Positions 1-10,774 of a stretch of DNA of 64,000 bases are shown one piece after another. The notes beneath the pieces are model-generated. The model was not told the origin of the DNA. It made no database searches and saw only the letters and a list, made by a program, of their open reading frames with translations. Source of the stretch: Xylogone sp. PMI_703 (lineage: Eukaryota; Ascomycota; Leotiomycetes); NCBI GenBank assembly GCA_021399445.1, contig JAJTUQ010000007.1, positions 62,001 through 126,000 on the forward strand, given 5' to 3'. Numbering within the stretch: the first letter of the stretch is position 1; each line of letters opens with the position of its first letter. The position numbers were made by a program, and so were the translations under genes.

Positions 1-1037
1 GCTATATATGCTCCCCTGGCGCGCTAAGCTACATATTGGTCTTTAGTTGAAAGGTTTTCGCGTACAATGCCTCGAGAACTTGTTGTATTGCTTGTTTCAG
101 TCGTTACGGGCCGTAAATTAGCACATTGGCGTTCTTGGGACAGGGTGATCACGTCTTCCTTCAGTTGAATAATGCTCCCGTTGAACTTGATGGCTTTGGT
201 GGGTGTCAGTACTTCCCGTTCCTTGGCTAGGAATCCCGCTTCCTGGAGCTGAAGTTGTTCGAGTTCAGCGAATTTATCGTCCGCAGCGAAGAGTGTATCG
301 TCGGTTTGGAGGCCTACAACACCGAAAGATGAGTTGCTATATAAGAGGCATGGGTCGTAAGTTGATTGCTCCATCCCGAGATTCTTGGTGTGGTGCGTAT
401 GGTATGTCTCAAACCAGTGGTTTCCGGCCTCCGGGACTCTGTACAGTGGTTTTACGACCTTTAATATACTCCCCTTCGGTAGGTTTAATCGCTGTAACAG
501 TTCGATTGGAGGGTATATGTAAAAGAGTCAGTTCAGCTTGCTTAACAATTGAGTGTAGGCTTGTGATATATCTCGTAAATATAGCTTGGTTTTGCCGTCC
601 ATAGATGTGATACACAGGATGATACGCTGGCTAACTCTTTGGATTGTTGGTGACTGAGTTAATACGGTTTTCTTTCCGTGGTCGTCGTAAGCCTGTATTA
701 CAAGTCTTAATTTCTTGTAAGCTTTGTCCGTCCCTGGGTTTTTCTCCTCGTTTACGAATCTTGCGTTGAATATACGGACATCTTCCGGCACCTCTTCAAG
801 TAATACTACTTTAAATACACCACTGTTTATTAGACCTGTCATTTCCGCTTGTTGAGATGTGTAGTATGGGTTCGCTTCGTCTGGTTCCAGGTCTTGGAGA
901 AACGCCTCGATATTGGCTATATTCAGTTCAATTAGGTATTTTCGAGGTCTTCCAGGTCTACGCTTGACGGGTTGTATGGGTGTTTCCACTGTAATAATGT
1001 CCTCAGTTGAATCCATAGCGTCGATATGTTGGGGCAT
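1..1037 (-). pseudogene. Copia reverse transcriptase, 5' part, runs off window
   Basis: The minus-strand frame starts with an Arg/Pro-rich linker (KRRPGRPRKY), then the RT fingers (IFNARFVNEEK, KLRLVIQAYDD, TQSPTIQR) and palm (LYLRDISQAY). It continues into LYRVPEAGNHWFETY and VVGLQTDDTLF, whose DD pair is the catalytic site. The frame is open except for TGA at 528-530, where relatives have Arg, and TAG at 24-26, where relatives have Gln. Both fit C-to-T mutation. The rest of RT and RNase H lie beyond base 1. Confidence 0.8.
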
Positions 1038-1148
1038 CCCATGCTCTCTGGTGTCTGATTTACCCTGCCGGGCAGGTGAAATCGTTTCAGATGGCGTATC
1101 TGTCTTAATATCGGTTACAGATCTGAAATATGGTTTTACGGAAGTTGA

Positions 1149-2267
1149 TCAGAATGTTGTATTGCCGTGAGAAAGTGCTAATACACAGTTCTCTCCGTCC
1201 ATACTTATGAGCTTGTATGGCCCTTCCCAAGTTCCGGCTTGGCCTGTATTCCCTTCACGCCACACGAGAACGTCTGAATTAATCGGTAAGTCGTGTATAC
1301 GAGTCGTATTTGGGCCATTTCTAATATTCAGAGCATCTTCTACCTGTCGCTTGGCTCGTAATCTGTGAATTTCCTCCATAACCTTTCTAATTGCTTTAGC
1401 TCTGAGACTTACGGACGGGGCCAGAGTCTCATGTTCAGTCATTCGCAGGTACGCTCCGTAAACTAAAAGTGTAAGCACTAGGCCGTCAGGTCCCACTAAA
1501 TCGTTGATTACCTTGAAGGCCATTTGTAGAGCCATATCCTTGTCAAGATCAGTGATCTCTGTAGTGATAATCGTATAAGCTCGTCGAATTAGGCCATGGT
1601 AACGTTCGACCATTCCAATTGAGTTGTAAACTTCTACTAATATGGCTTTCAGTATGATCCCCATAGTACAAGCGTATTGATTAAGTTCCTTGCTAACGAA
1701 GTTCTTTCCAGCATCCGTAACGATCTGGTCAGGGGGCCCAAGGTAAATGTCGATCCAACATGCCCGTAAGACGTCCCAGGTGTACTTTACGCCTATATTC
1801 TGAAGCCATCTGCCGGCTTGGTAACGTATAACTTCGTCAACAACATACAAGACAAGTTTTCCGGTTATATAGAAAATATCAACGACCACAGTATGGTTAA
1901 ATTCCAGGTCGTCTTTGAGTATAAACCGGAATCAGTATAAGGATTTTCCATGACGTTAACACTGGTCACAATACTTAGAAAGATGTTCTAGCGCTTCTTT
2001 TTCCACATCATAGCCCGCACAGTCTAGTATTCTCTAGAGTCTTCTTACGGAGAAATATCCAAACCGTCGGTAAAGTCGCTGTAATTCTATAATCGTTAAA
2101 AAACATAGGTTTTGGTCAAAAGATTCGACGATATAGATCTGTAAACAGTTGTTCCATACTACGAACGGGTGGCCAAATCTACGGATTACCGGCACCTTGC
2201 CATGAGGCGTTATAACCGTATTTGTAATGTTATTGAAGTATATTCTGAGACGGTCCATGTCAGCCAA
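1149..2267 (-). pseudogene. Copia GAG-pre-integrase and integrase core
   Basis: The segment 2267-2034 ends in LQRLYRRFGYFSVRRL, the pattern that closes the GAG-pre-integrase domain just before integrase. The segment 1889-1149 holds the integrase core: DQIVTDAGKNF carries the second catalytic Asp, and the Gln/Glu-rich stretch around VEVYNSIGMVERYHG supplies the region of the third acidic residue. A C-terminal SH3-like tail (WEGPYKL) follows. The two segments are separated by frame breaks between about 2034 and 1889. Confidence 0.75.
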
Positions 2268-2426
2268 AGAAAGTAAGAAAGATATATCAACTTCTACAAC
2301 ATAGAATTCTAATTAGCCAATTAGAGTATTTACTGTTATTGAACCTATTATAATAATGGTTCCTATGCCGAATTAAACAGTTTTTGCACCTTTTACGTTG
2401 TTGAACATTATGGTCTTGTCAATGTG

Positions 2427-2950
2427 TTATAACGCCTGGAATTGGCCGTAACCGGCCGTAGATCGCTTGGCTACGCCTGTATCGATCATGATTCCATGGA
2501 ACTGATTCGTATTATACCTGGTGGTTGTACTGTACACACTTAATATTGATTCGCTGGTTACCTCTATAGGTGTTTCCCTGGTCAAGTAATGTGAAAAAGC
2601 CTTATTCGAGAGTTCCATGGCCGTATTTGCCGCTAATTCCATGGGAAAATCGTCACATAAAGTAATATAAGTTCTTGATATGTCAGTATTCGGTTCCTCC
2701 GGTTCTGAGTCGTAATCGTCGGCCAAGAGTAGTTCGATGGCCGTATCTGACTCCTCTTCGGGTAGTTCACCTTCACACTCGGTAATATATTGTCTGAACC
2801 GAGTATTTACGAACTTATCAAAGTTACGGTTCCTGGGGTTGTATGTACGGCCCAGTTTAGCCTTGAATCTTGCTTTTTCGGCTTCCCGCTCTTCTCGGGA
2901 ATGGTTCCAAGAGCAGCAGTCTTCCTTGTGGCATATATAACACTTATTTC
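2427..2950 (-). pseudogene. Copia zinc knuckle plus aspartic protease segment
   Basis: One open minus-strand frame runs from a zinc-knuckle-like motif (CYICHKEDCCSWNH) through an acidic linker to a retroviral-type protease active site (MIDTGV, Asp-Thr-Gly). The frame closes at 2427, shortly after the active site, so the protease is truncated. In an intact element these parts bind RNA and cut the polyprotein. Confidence 0.65.
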
Positions 2951-4529
2951 CTTGCCAATAACGTAGGTTGTTGCGGGGATACTAGCAGTTCTCACTTTTG
3001 CGGTTATCTTTGCTACAGTAATATCGGTCCGTAAAGTAGGCCGTTGAATAAGGTTCTTGCTTATTCTCGGCTTCATATGTCGATATCGATGAGTTAAGAT
3101 CTTGTAACAGGGTTCCTTAATGTTGGGATGGCTTAGAAATCGCATATTTGCATGCTGGAACTCCTCGGCAAGCGTTGATTATCTTGTTAATCAAGAAAGA
3201 TTGGGTCCGTAGCTCTGGGGCAAGGCCATGCTGAACTTTCTGGAGTATAGTAAATAGCTCTTGTACACACTAGAACATATTCTTGTCGGTATTCTTATTC
3301 ATGATAAAGATTAAATCGATGTTATTCCATGAGGTCAGGGTATTGATCTGGTGCTCTAGTCCCTCGTAAAAACCTCGAATATGGTCACACACTCCCTCAT
3401 ACATAAGATGGTCAACGTTGTTCGTGTAATATGTGTCTTTAGCAGGTCCAGTCAACATTGTCAGGAAAGCTTTTGCGTATAGTCTCACAAATATGTCAAG
3501 TCTTCTACAATTACTTTCGAATATATAACACTTTTGGTTAAAGTTGCCATTAATTCCGTCGTATTTCATGTCCTCAGTGTAGTGCTTAGTGAACTCCGAA
3601 AGTAACTTAGAATCCGTAAATATGGTTGATTCAGGTTGAGGTGTAGGTTCTAAGATTTCCGGCTTGATGGTTCAATCAACAGAGGTTCGATCAACAGAGG
3701 TTCGATCAACAGTATTAGCTCTATCAAAGGTGTGTTCTACAGTTCTACGCTCTACGGTCTATACCGGTAGAGGAAGTGGTTTCTCCACTTCCGTGGTCAG
3801 TATAAACCTTGATCTTGCTGTAACCGATAAGTCTTTGATTTCTACGATATAAGATGTAGTGATTCTCCCTTTCCGGAGGTCAGCAGCAGCTTGATCAACA
3901 TCATCTTGGGTCCATGGTGTTGGCTCAGTTTCCTGGAGTACGTTGAACAGTGTCTGATATATAGTCAGATTGTGGCTATATGGTTGTACACGTACACCAC
4001 CGCAACGCAGGCATGTCCGCAAATCCATATAAACCTTTGGTGATGCCCTTCTAAAGGTATCGGCCTTGAAATCCTTAAAGTCTTCCTGAAATAAGGTCCA
4101 TAAATTATCGTCAAAGTCACCTCCGACCTCATAGTCATGAATCTTAGTAACTATAAAATCTTTTATGTCTTCATCAGTAGTAGTATCGGTCAGGGTGAGA
4201 CCGTATTGCCATTTCCTGCTTTTCTCTTCCCATGACCGGATGTCAGGCGTATTTGCCGGTGTGCCCGGCGTGCCTGGTGTGCCCATAAGATAGGACATTC
4301 CAGCTATTCTCGGGTTCCGGATCTCCGATATTAACAGTTGTCGTATGAAAAATTTGCTTAAATGAAGGTTCTGATTAACTCCCTTTTCGGTCGAGTGGAG
4401 GCTTCCAAAGTGGGGTAAATCGAATCGAAGGTTTGAGGTAAAAAGAGTGTAGAATTCAGTGATTTCAGTAAAATATAAAAAGTATGGCCAGAGGCAGGCC
4501 GTCCGTAACTTAGCAAGAGGTCTTAACAA
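2951..4529 (-). pseudogene. Copia Gag region, broken
   Basis: A long minus-strand frame from about 4529 to 3759 encodes a soluble Gag-like N-terminal part with a GTP-GTP-GTP repeat and the stretch DIRSWEEKSRKWQYGL. A separate open piece at 3569-3270 resembles the Gag helical domain. The two are out of frame with each other, and stops lie between the second piece and the zinc knuckle. The region would have made the capsid protein that packages element RNA; here it is degraded. Domain assignment rests mainly on position in the Copia order. Confidence 0.6.
3671..3713. repeat. Three tandem 15-bp units in gag
   Basis: Unit TTCRATCAACAGAGG occurs at 3671-3685 and 3686-3700, and a shortened third copy begins at 3701. 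On the minus strand it would encode a Val-Asp-Arg-Thr-Ser repeat. One unit has GAT-TGA in place of GAT-CGA, a C-to-T nonsense change. Confidence 0.8.
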
Positions 4530-4559
4530 TTAAAGAGAAACCGGCTGTTTTCGTGCAAT

Positions 4560-5002
4560 CAATTGATACGAGATCTCCCCCCTTCGACTAGAGTATTGAC
4601 AATATCACGGCAGCACTGTAATATATCGCCCTGCATAAAAATCGCAATTCCCGAAGTTCACACTCCTGAATAAGAAAGTCGGTTGAGTATTGACAGTATT
4701 CACGGCAGCACTGTAATATGTCGCCCTGCATAGAATATCTCAATTCTGAACCGGTTATTCCTGTATTCGATTGCGTGGCTTCCTGATCTGTATGTACAAA
4801 CTGATCAGTGTCGGTACACTCCCATAACGCGTAGCACGACGTAATACTGTAATTACGGTATGCTAATTACGTTATATTAGGAGATGGTTGTTGTTTTTAC
4901 TACGTATGGCCGGAGGGGTTATATAGCTTACGGCTACGGCTCTCCTCCGGAATAGGTTTAGCTTACATGCACGTGATAGGCACGTGCTGGTATGAACCAA
5001 CA
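4560..5002 (-). repeat. Putative 5' LTR of the Copia element
   Basis: Non-coding sequence upstream of the gag frame, ending in CCAACA on the plus strand (TGTTGG as the minus-strand start). The inner boundary near 4560 is a guess: I could not recognise a clear primer-binding site. The partner LTR is outside the window, so this rests on position and the terminal motif only. Confidence 0.4.
4591..4746. repeat. Two tandem copies of a ~60-bp block, period ~94 bp
   Basis: A block starting GAGTATTGACA and ending in CAATTC occurs at 4591-4650 and again at 4685-4746, with shared cores CACGGCAGCACTGTAATAT and TCGCCCTGCATA. The copies differ by a few substitutions and two small indels. They lie in the putative LTR or leader of the retroelement and may be a duplicated regulatory block. 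Confidence 0.8.
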
Positions 5003-5288
5003 GTGCCCTGTCATGGACGGCTATTAGCTTTCAAGCTCTCGATCTTCCCATCTATTTTGTAAAATATATTTTCTCGTAATTTTGAAATTCAAGCTTCGGA
5101 ACTCTAGTATGTCGTCTTAATTTATCCTCAAGAATTTTGTAAATTATTTCGTCTCATTTTTATTAGCTCAATGATCTTATTTCGGATTATAAAATAAAAT
5201 GGCCTAGATTAGGCAGATACGTAAATTCTCTCTTTTAAAGATTCAGTTATGAACAAGCCCCGTTAGACGCCTCCAAGTTTAGCCATAG

Positions 5289-6931
5289 TTAGACACTTCT
5301 AAAGTACTCCCTAATATCCCTCCCCTGAAAGGTAGTCTGTGGATTATGTAAATCCGGAAAAACAAACTCTTGTGGATCCGAATCTGAGCCATGCAAGTCT
5401 GTATCTACAAGATCTGAGCCACTTGGCTCCGAGTTTATCGACTCTATGGCATTTTGTTCCACTTCATCCCACGGTATAAAAGACTCTAGCCATGCTTCTT
5501 TAGTAATACTCGGCTGATTATATCTCAGCGTTAATCCATTTTGTTGAATCTCGTCATGAATCCTATCCATACGATCCCATGGATATCCATCCTCCATTTT
5601 GGTATCCCAGCCCTCCGGGGTAAAGACAATTTCAATCTTTTTGAGCCCAGTCTTCTTCTCTATTGCAGCTTTTGCTATCCCTCTTACCCAATTTTCTTCT
5701 TTGTCACCGAAGGCAGTCCAACTTTCACTATGTTGATCATAAATAGTGAAATCCCAGCCAAACGTTTTAAGATTTGGCGCAAGCAAAATGTCAGCGTCTG
5801 CTGCTGGAGTATCCAACTCTTTCATTGACCATCGCGATAGCTTCAAAGTTTCCAAGTTTGGAAAATCACATGAATTAAAAAGTCTCTTGTGAGTTGATTT
5901 TGATAAGTATCCAATAGATATATATACTAGAGTATCTTTGTGTACTTGGAGCCAAGAATGAAACATACTCAAGTCCATATAGAACCTGTTGCCGTAAAAG
6001 CTACCAAATGTAAAGTGGGTAAGTGCTTTCGGCCATTGGATGAGCAGCTTCGTGGCTTCGGGGGATTCTTCATAATCCGATAGTGAAAGAGAAGTAAATG
6101 ATGCTCCTCGGGCAGTCTGAATAATGTGTTATTATATATAGCTTCGGAAGACGGATGCTAAGCTAAAAATAACGTAAACACCAAAATTACCTTCAGTATG
6201 TTTTCCTTAGAGGTTGATTCTGAAATACCGTGGATATCTAGTTTTACAAGGGAAGGAAGGTCGATATGTGCCATAATATCGGGCAAGAGTAAATTCCAAG
6301 ACTCTCTACTAATGTGAATGTGCTCAAGTTCACGCATATGTCGAGTAATATTCTGAATAAAAGCCCACATATCCTTGCCGTGGAGAGAGAACCCCCCGTG
6401 AATGTCAATGCATCGAGTTTTTGTTAACCAAGTTGCAAGGTCGTTCGCGACGGAAAAGCCTCCTCCATGAGAAGGACGAGTTCTCATATCGGGAATATAG
6501 ATTGAAAGTGATCGACAATGTTGCCGAAACGAAGCGTTCTTTTCAAGCGTATAATGCAATCTCGCCGCTCTACGAGATGGAGGAGCTACTGAGTTTGGAT
6601 GACGAAGATTTATTATGCGATAAAAGCAGGGAATTATAATCTGATGAAAACGATGGCATACACGGGCCAGCCTTTTCATAGCTGCGTAGTTACCGGACGC
6701 ATAACAGGTCCGATAGTGGTTTTCTGGCACATCCGAGGCGAGAAGTTCGAAGATACCAGTAAGCAGCTCATCAGGCAATTTGAAAATGAAGGCCCTTTCA
6801 CTGTTGCTATTATCATTTCTCTGCGCAGAAATCGGATTACGCTGAGGAACGTTGAGTATCATCAGCTCATTCCGAGTTGATGGTCCAAGGAGGGTTTGGT
6901 GTAACGGGGGCCGGCGTGAATAGAAAGTCAT
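5289..6931 (-). CDS. F-box-like protein
   Basis: Two exons, 6191-6931 and 5289-6116, are joined over a 74-nt GT-AG intron and give 522 aa. The N-terminal ~45 residues are polar. An F-box-like segment follows at about residues 48-107 (FKLPDELLTGIFELLAS, then RLARVCHRFHQIIIPCFYR). The remainder has leucine-rich, repeat-like pieces (LPSLVKLDIHG, FPNLETLKLSRWS) typical of substrate-binding halves of fungal F-box proteins, and the C-terminus is acidic. Known role of the family: substrate adaptor in an SCF ubiquitin ligase. The substrate is unknown. The gene lies right of the retroelement and reads toward it. The frame is intact. Confidence 0.8.
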
Positions 6932-7880
6932 TTTATAGTGTATAAGAGCATACGGCGATGCAAATATATCTATTTGCTGGAGGACTGAAGGAATGATTTA
7001 TTAAGTGAGGCGTGTGGGGAATTGAGCAAAGATACAGCATGTCGTTTAACGGGCAGCCAATATCGAGTCTTACACGTGTAATGGCTCCGTCCTGTCACAT
7101 CCTAGAATTGTAATCATGCCCGATTTGTTTCGCGAAATTTATCTAATCTAGGCCTGAGCTAAAGGCACTCATAACTTAGCTAAAGGCACTCAGATTTTGT
7201 TAGCGAATTGCAAACTTCAGGCGCTTCAGGCACTCAACTCCTTAAGCGGTTAGTACGTTAAAGGTATTCTCAAAATTTAGATACAGAATATTTTATCTCT
7301 ATAATTATTACAATAATTATGAAGTGAGTTTTTGAAATCTACTATAATACATTAACTATAACCACAAGTTTGAGTGCAATACAGAGTAAAACAAAGTTGT
7401 AGTGTGCGCTTGTGTTAGAGAAGTGACATCGCTGAGCGCCTTTAGCTCAGGCCTATGGCGGAAACATAAGGTGTGTCAAAATCTCGTAAAAAAGCCAGGC
7501 ACATTGGGGATGCTTTTCTCACATCCGTCTTTGTAGTACTTTTTGGTGCTCAGGGTTGTAGGATACACTTCTTCCCAGAACGAAAGGAGAACTCCGCTCT
7601 GCTGGCTGCCTTCCCCTTTGTTCTGGTACTCCCCATCCAATGCAATACGAACGGCAAAGAACTGGATGCTAATTATATTATAACAAACACAATTCTGAGA
7701 TAAGTAGAAAATAGTTTGATTTATACTAAGAAAATCACTGAACGGGAAGCCTCTTGATTCTATTAAAGCAAAATATATTTACTGGTACAGTAGCTAGTAC
7801 TACGAGAGAATAACTGGTTTGTTGATTAATTTGACATCGTTCATAAAACTCTTCGCCACTACATACAAGATAGAGGCGCT
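6932..7880. other. Spacer with a MITE-like repeat
   Basis: The space between the F-box gene start and the 3' end of the DUF6923 gene. Apart from the inverted-repeat element at 7151-7453 I see no gene. A 76-codon open frame at 7473-7703 shows no recognisable feature. Confidence 0.6.
7151..7453. mobile_element. MITE-like element with TA flanks
   Basis: The left end GGCCTGAGCTAAAGGCACTCA and the right end, read on the other strand, GGCCTGAGCTAAAGGCGCTCA match at 20 of 21 positions. Each end is bordered by TA (7149-7150 and 7454-7455), as for Tc1/mariner-type insertions. The inside is non-coding and AT-rich. A second direct copy of AGCTAAAGGCACTCA lies just inside the left end, from about 7178. 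At about 303 bp with no coding capacity it fits a non-autonomous DNA transposon. Confidence 0.7.
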
Positions 7881-9185
7881 TTACAACAGATTCAGAACAC
7901 AACGAGCTCCATCATTGTCCCCAGAGGTTGGTCCACCCGACATCTTAAACGGCGTGCCTCCGATTGGGAACTGCCAGATCTCTCCGCTGGCATTATCCGA
8001 GGCATAAATAGTCCCATTATTCATGCCATACTGTGCACCCCAAACGTCTGATTTAACATTTGGATAATTGGTAACTTGCTCCCATGTGTGAGTGGTCATG
8101 CTGAACCGAATCAAGGTGGTTCCTCCAGAAGTGTTGTTGTGCGCTACACTCCACAGATACTGTCCCTCGTTGGGGAGGTACACCCAGTCATCCACATGGA
8201 GTCCGAAGTGGTCAGCAGTGCCACTGTTAATGACTTTACCATATGTGGATGAACCAGGATAAAGATCTAACTGCCACCATGAAGCACCACCGCTGGATAC
8301 CCAGTACCGGCCGTTCAAGTCAATGTCTCCTATATTGACGGATCCAAGGCTTGCGGCTTCAGTGACGACTTCAGATGAGCCGTCTGAGAAGATTCGAAGG
8401 AGCTTAGTCCCAGCAGCTTGATACGCGTAGAGATAGTTATCTAGGGTGTTGTAGGCGATTGCATTTGCGTTGCTACCATCGCCTACGTTCGCATTTACTG
8501 TTGTTTCCGTCCCGGTGCTTAGGTCAACACGATAAAGTGTGGCGTGTTGAATGAGATATCCATATTTATCACAACTCAAAGCTGCTGTGGGACAGGCAGA
8601 ATTTGTGACTGTAGCAGTCGTCGTAACAGTCGTGGTAACTGTTGTAACTGGGGTTGTAGTTGTGCAGGGGCTCGCCGTTGTAGTGGTAGTAGATGTCTGG
8701 CAAGGACGAGTGCTTGAGAATGTTGGGGTGTGAGAGCCAACGCAGTTATGTGGTGGGTGAGGGCTCCATCGGCAAGTTGCTGTTGTAGGCTTGCCTCCAT
8801 TACTCGACCAAGATGATGTAATGGTTGTTTCTGTGCTGCAAAGTGAAGAAGTAGTCCTGGTTCCAGCTTCTGTGGAGACCAAAGTGGTTTGCTTATCGAA
8901 GTTGACAGCTTCTTGATGGCCACCAGCCTCGATAAAATGCAGTCCCGCAGATTCAATAACAGTCAAGGTTACTGTGACATAGGGGATCACTTCCACCACC
9001 AGTGGGGCTATGCAAAAGTCAAGGAGCCCTCCCAATAGGCCCAAGTCAAGTCCTAGATCGAGTCCCAATCCAAGGTCTATCCCGAGCCCACCATCTGGAA
9101 CTGGACTGGCTGCCACATTTGTGCTCTGTGATAAAAGGGTCGATAAGACCCCGATTATGGGAATTGACGTGCGGAGACGCGCCAT
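7881..9185 (-). CDS. Secreted DUF6923-type protein with Thr-rich linker
   Basis: Single exon, 434 aa. The N-terminus is a signal peptide (hydrophobic core IPIIGVLSTLL, small residues before SPVPDG). A Gly/Leu/Asp repeat follows (IDLGLGLDLGLDLGLLGG, about residues 35-55), then a Cys-containing segment, then a Thr/Ser-rich linker at about 150-205 that would be heavily O-glycosylated. From about residue 205 (CDKYGYLIQ) the protein matches the pattern of DUF6923, a beta-propeller-like extracellular domain of unknown function in fungi (ATLYRVDLSTG, AIAYNTLDNYLYAYQ, IGDIDLNGRYWVS). It is probably secreted or wall-bound. The frame is intact and no intron is needed. Confidence 0.8.
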   Translation of the reverse strand: MARLRTSIPIIGVLSTLLSQSTNVAASPVPDGGLGIDLGLGLDLGLDLGLLGGLLDFCIAPLVVEVIPYVTVTLTVIESAGLHFIEAGGHQEAVNFDKQTTLVSTEAGTRTTSSLCSTETTITSSWSSNGGKPTTATCRWSPHPPHNCVGSHTPTFSSTRPCQTSTTTTTASPCTTTTPVTTVTTTVTTTATVTNSACPTAALSCDKYGYLIQHATLYRVDLSTGTETTVNANVGDGSNANAIAYNTLDNYLYAYQAAGTKLLRIFSDGSSEVVTEAASLGSVNIGDIDLNGRYWVSSGGASWWQLDLYPGSSTYGKVINSGTADHFGLHVDDWVYLPNEGQYLWSVAHNNTSGGTTLIRFSMTTHTWEQVTNYPNVKSDVWGAQYGMNNGTIYASDNASGEIWQFPIGGTPFKMSGGPTSGDNDGARCVLNLL

Positions 9186-10774
9186 TGTGGGATAGGCGGA
9201 AGGATAGATCTTCGTGATATGAAAGGTGGGTGGTGAGAAAATGAAGGCAATACTGTGCGAAGCGACTTCAATTTATATGTAGGTAAATGCCTGAATCTAC
9301 ATGATTTAAGCAGCAATCGTGAAGTGGCTGGCTGAAGATTTGCTGGCAGTGATAGTTGAAAGCTGAAGAGTCTCCGCCCTGGTCGTGAGAATACCGGCCA
9401 GCTGTTGATGATCAACTCAACACATTCCAAGAACCTCCATTTTGAAGTGCCAAGAAATCAGGAGTTGTATAATCATATTAGCTTGATGCAGTTATCCAAT
9501 ATTCTCCCCTCGAGTACGGCATCAATTACGTTGAACTGTGTTCTTCCCCGGTTATCGAAGCCATAGGTGCCTCTTGATGGAAGTATATTGTAAGCTGTGA
9601 TAAAAGGAAGATGGAACAGCTGCCCACAACTTTCCGTGACAGGGCTCATCACAGCTGAATCCAAGGATGTACATGTGTTTGCTTTGTCGATCATTAAGCT
9701 TTGCCAAAGTCTGGGGAACTCGGGCAAACGCCCGTGTTAGAGGTATTTCGTCTGATGACCCTTGCTTAGTTGGAACTGCTGTAGTTGTTGTCTCCAGTAA
9801 AATGCCTCATTAATATGCAGAACGTAGATCCTATAATTTCAGCAGCGCTCCGTACGTGTGAGGCTTCTGAGCCGCCTGGAACGACGTGGCGCGAACTACA
9901 GGCGTTGTAGTCTTGCATGCCAACTAGTGCAGAACTACGATTTTAGCTCACCGCTCTCTTCCCGCTTGCAAACGTTCCCATCTCTAGTTAGGCTAACGTT
10001 GAACTCCGCTCAGGACTATGTCCTGGGAATCAAAGTAGAGTCTCACCAATTGCTCTCAGTTAGCACGAATTGCGAGACTATGAGCTTAGTGCTATTACAA
10101 GCCCGTAGTAGATAGTCTATAAAAATGCATTAATGGTTATATATGAGCGTTCTTCATTAGTATTTGGAGGGATAGCTGATATGTCGGACCTGCATTACCG
10201 ATTATACCTCGCTGCAATCATGTACAATGTGAATATGCGGGAATTCCTCTCACATTGGCCATTCATCTTTCGGGTTGTCCGGGTAGCACAGAGGAATCTT
10301 GTCCAATGGTAAAGTCAGATGTGTCTATTGAGTGGATTGTAGAGTTTGCGTGGCTAGCTGAAGCCTGCTGGAAATTGACGCTCGGCTGATCTTTGCCTCT
10401 TTGCAAGGCCAAGTTTAATTCTCCCGTTTCCTAAAACGGCGATGGGGAGCCCATGCAATATACAAACGGGACATGGCAATCCCATAACATTCCAGCTGAG
10501 TTAATGAAGTATCCAATCCCTAAGAGATTTCGCCGAGTGGAGTTTCTTTAGATGTCATTGGCCTATTGGATCAGATATGTAAGCTGCAATTTCTGCGCAA
10601 GCTGTACAATGGTTTTGTATTCATTTGCGACAACATAGTAGTGTATGGATTTAAATAGAATACGCACAGATTAATAATAGCTTTTATAGTATTGTGTCAC
10701 AAACTGAAAATATATCAAGCAAAGCTATTTTAACTTTTGAGATTAAAACTAATATAAAATTGGAACTCATCCAT
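9186..10774. other. Non-coding spacer
   Basis: About 1.6 kb upstream of the DUF6923 gene and downstream of the DUF676 gene. Short open frames exist but none has domain signals. A small hairpin, CGGGC-AAA-CGCCCG, lies near 9721-9735. Nothing else recognised. Confidence 0.5.

Larger units (their letters stand above)
1..5002 (-). mobile_element. Decayed Ty1/Copia-type LTR retrotransposon, left end cut by window
   Basis: Read on the minus strand, the domains come in the order Gag, zinc knuckle, aspartic protease, GAG-pre-integrase, integrase core, reverse transcriptase. Integrase before reverse transcriptase is the diagnostic order of Copia (Pseudoviridae) elements. The right boundary is inferred from CCAACA at 4997-5002, which reads TGTTGG on the minus strand, a common LTR start. 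RNase H and the second LTR would lie left of base 1, so LTR identity and age cannot be measured here. The coding frame is broken by frameshifts and by stops that look like CGA to TGA and CAG to TAG changes, so this copy is almost certainly not autonomous. Confidence 0.85.

Noticed and set aside
1..5002. Gypsy-type retroelement
   Set aside because: Integrase lies before reverse transcriptase in reading direction, which is the Copia order.
8551..9217. Several frames antisense or out of frame within the DUF6923 gene
   Set aside because: They arise from the low-complexity Thr-rich and Gly-Leu-Asp repeats of the real gene.
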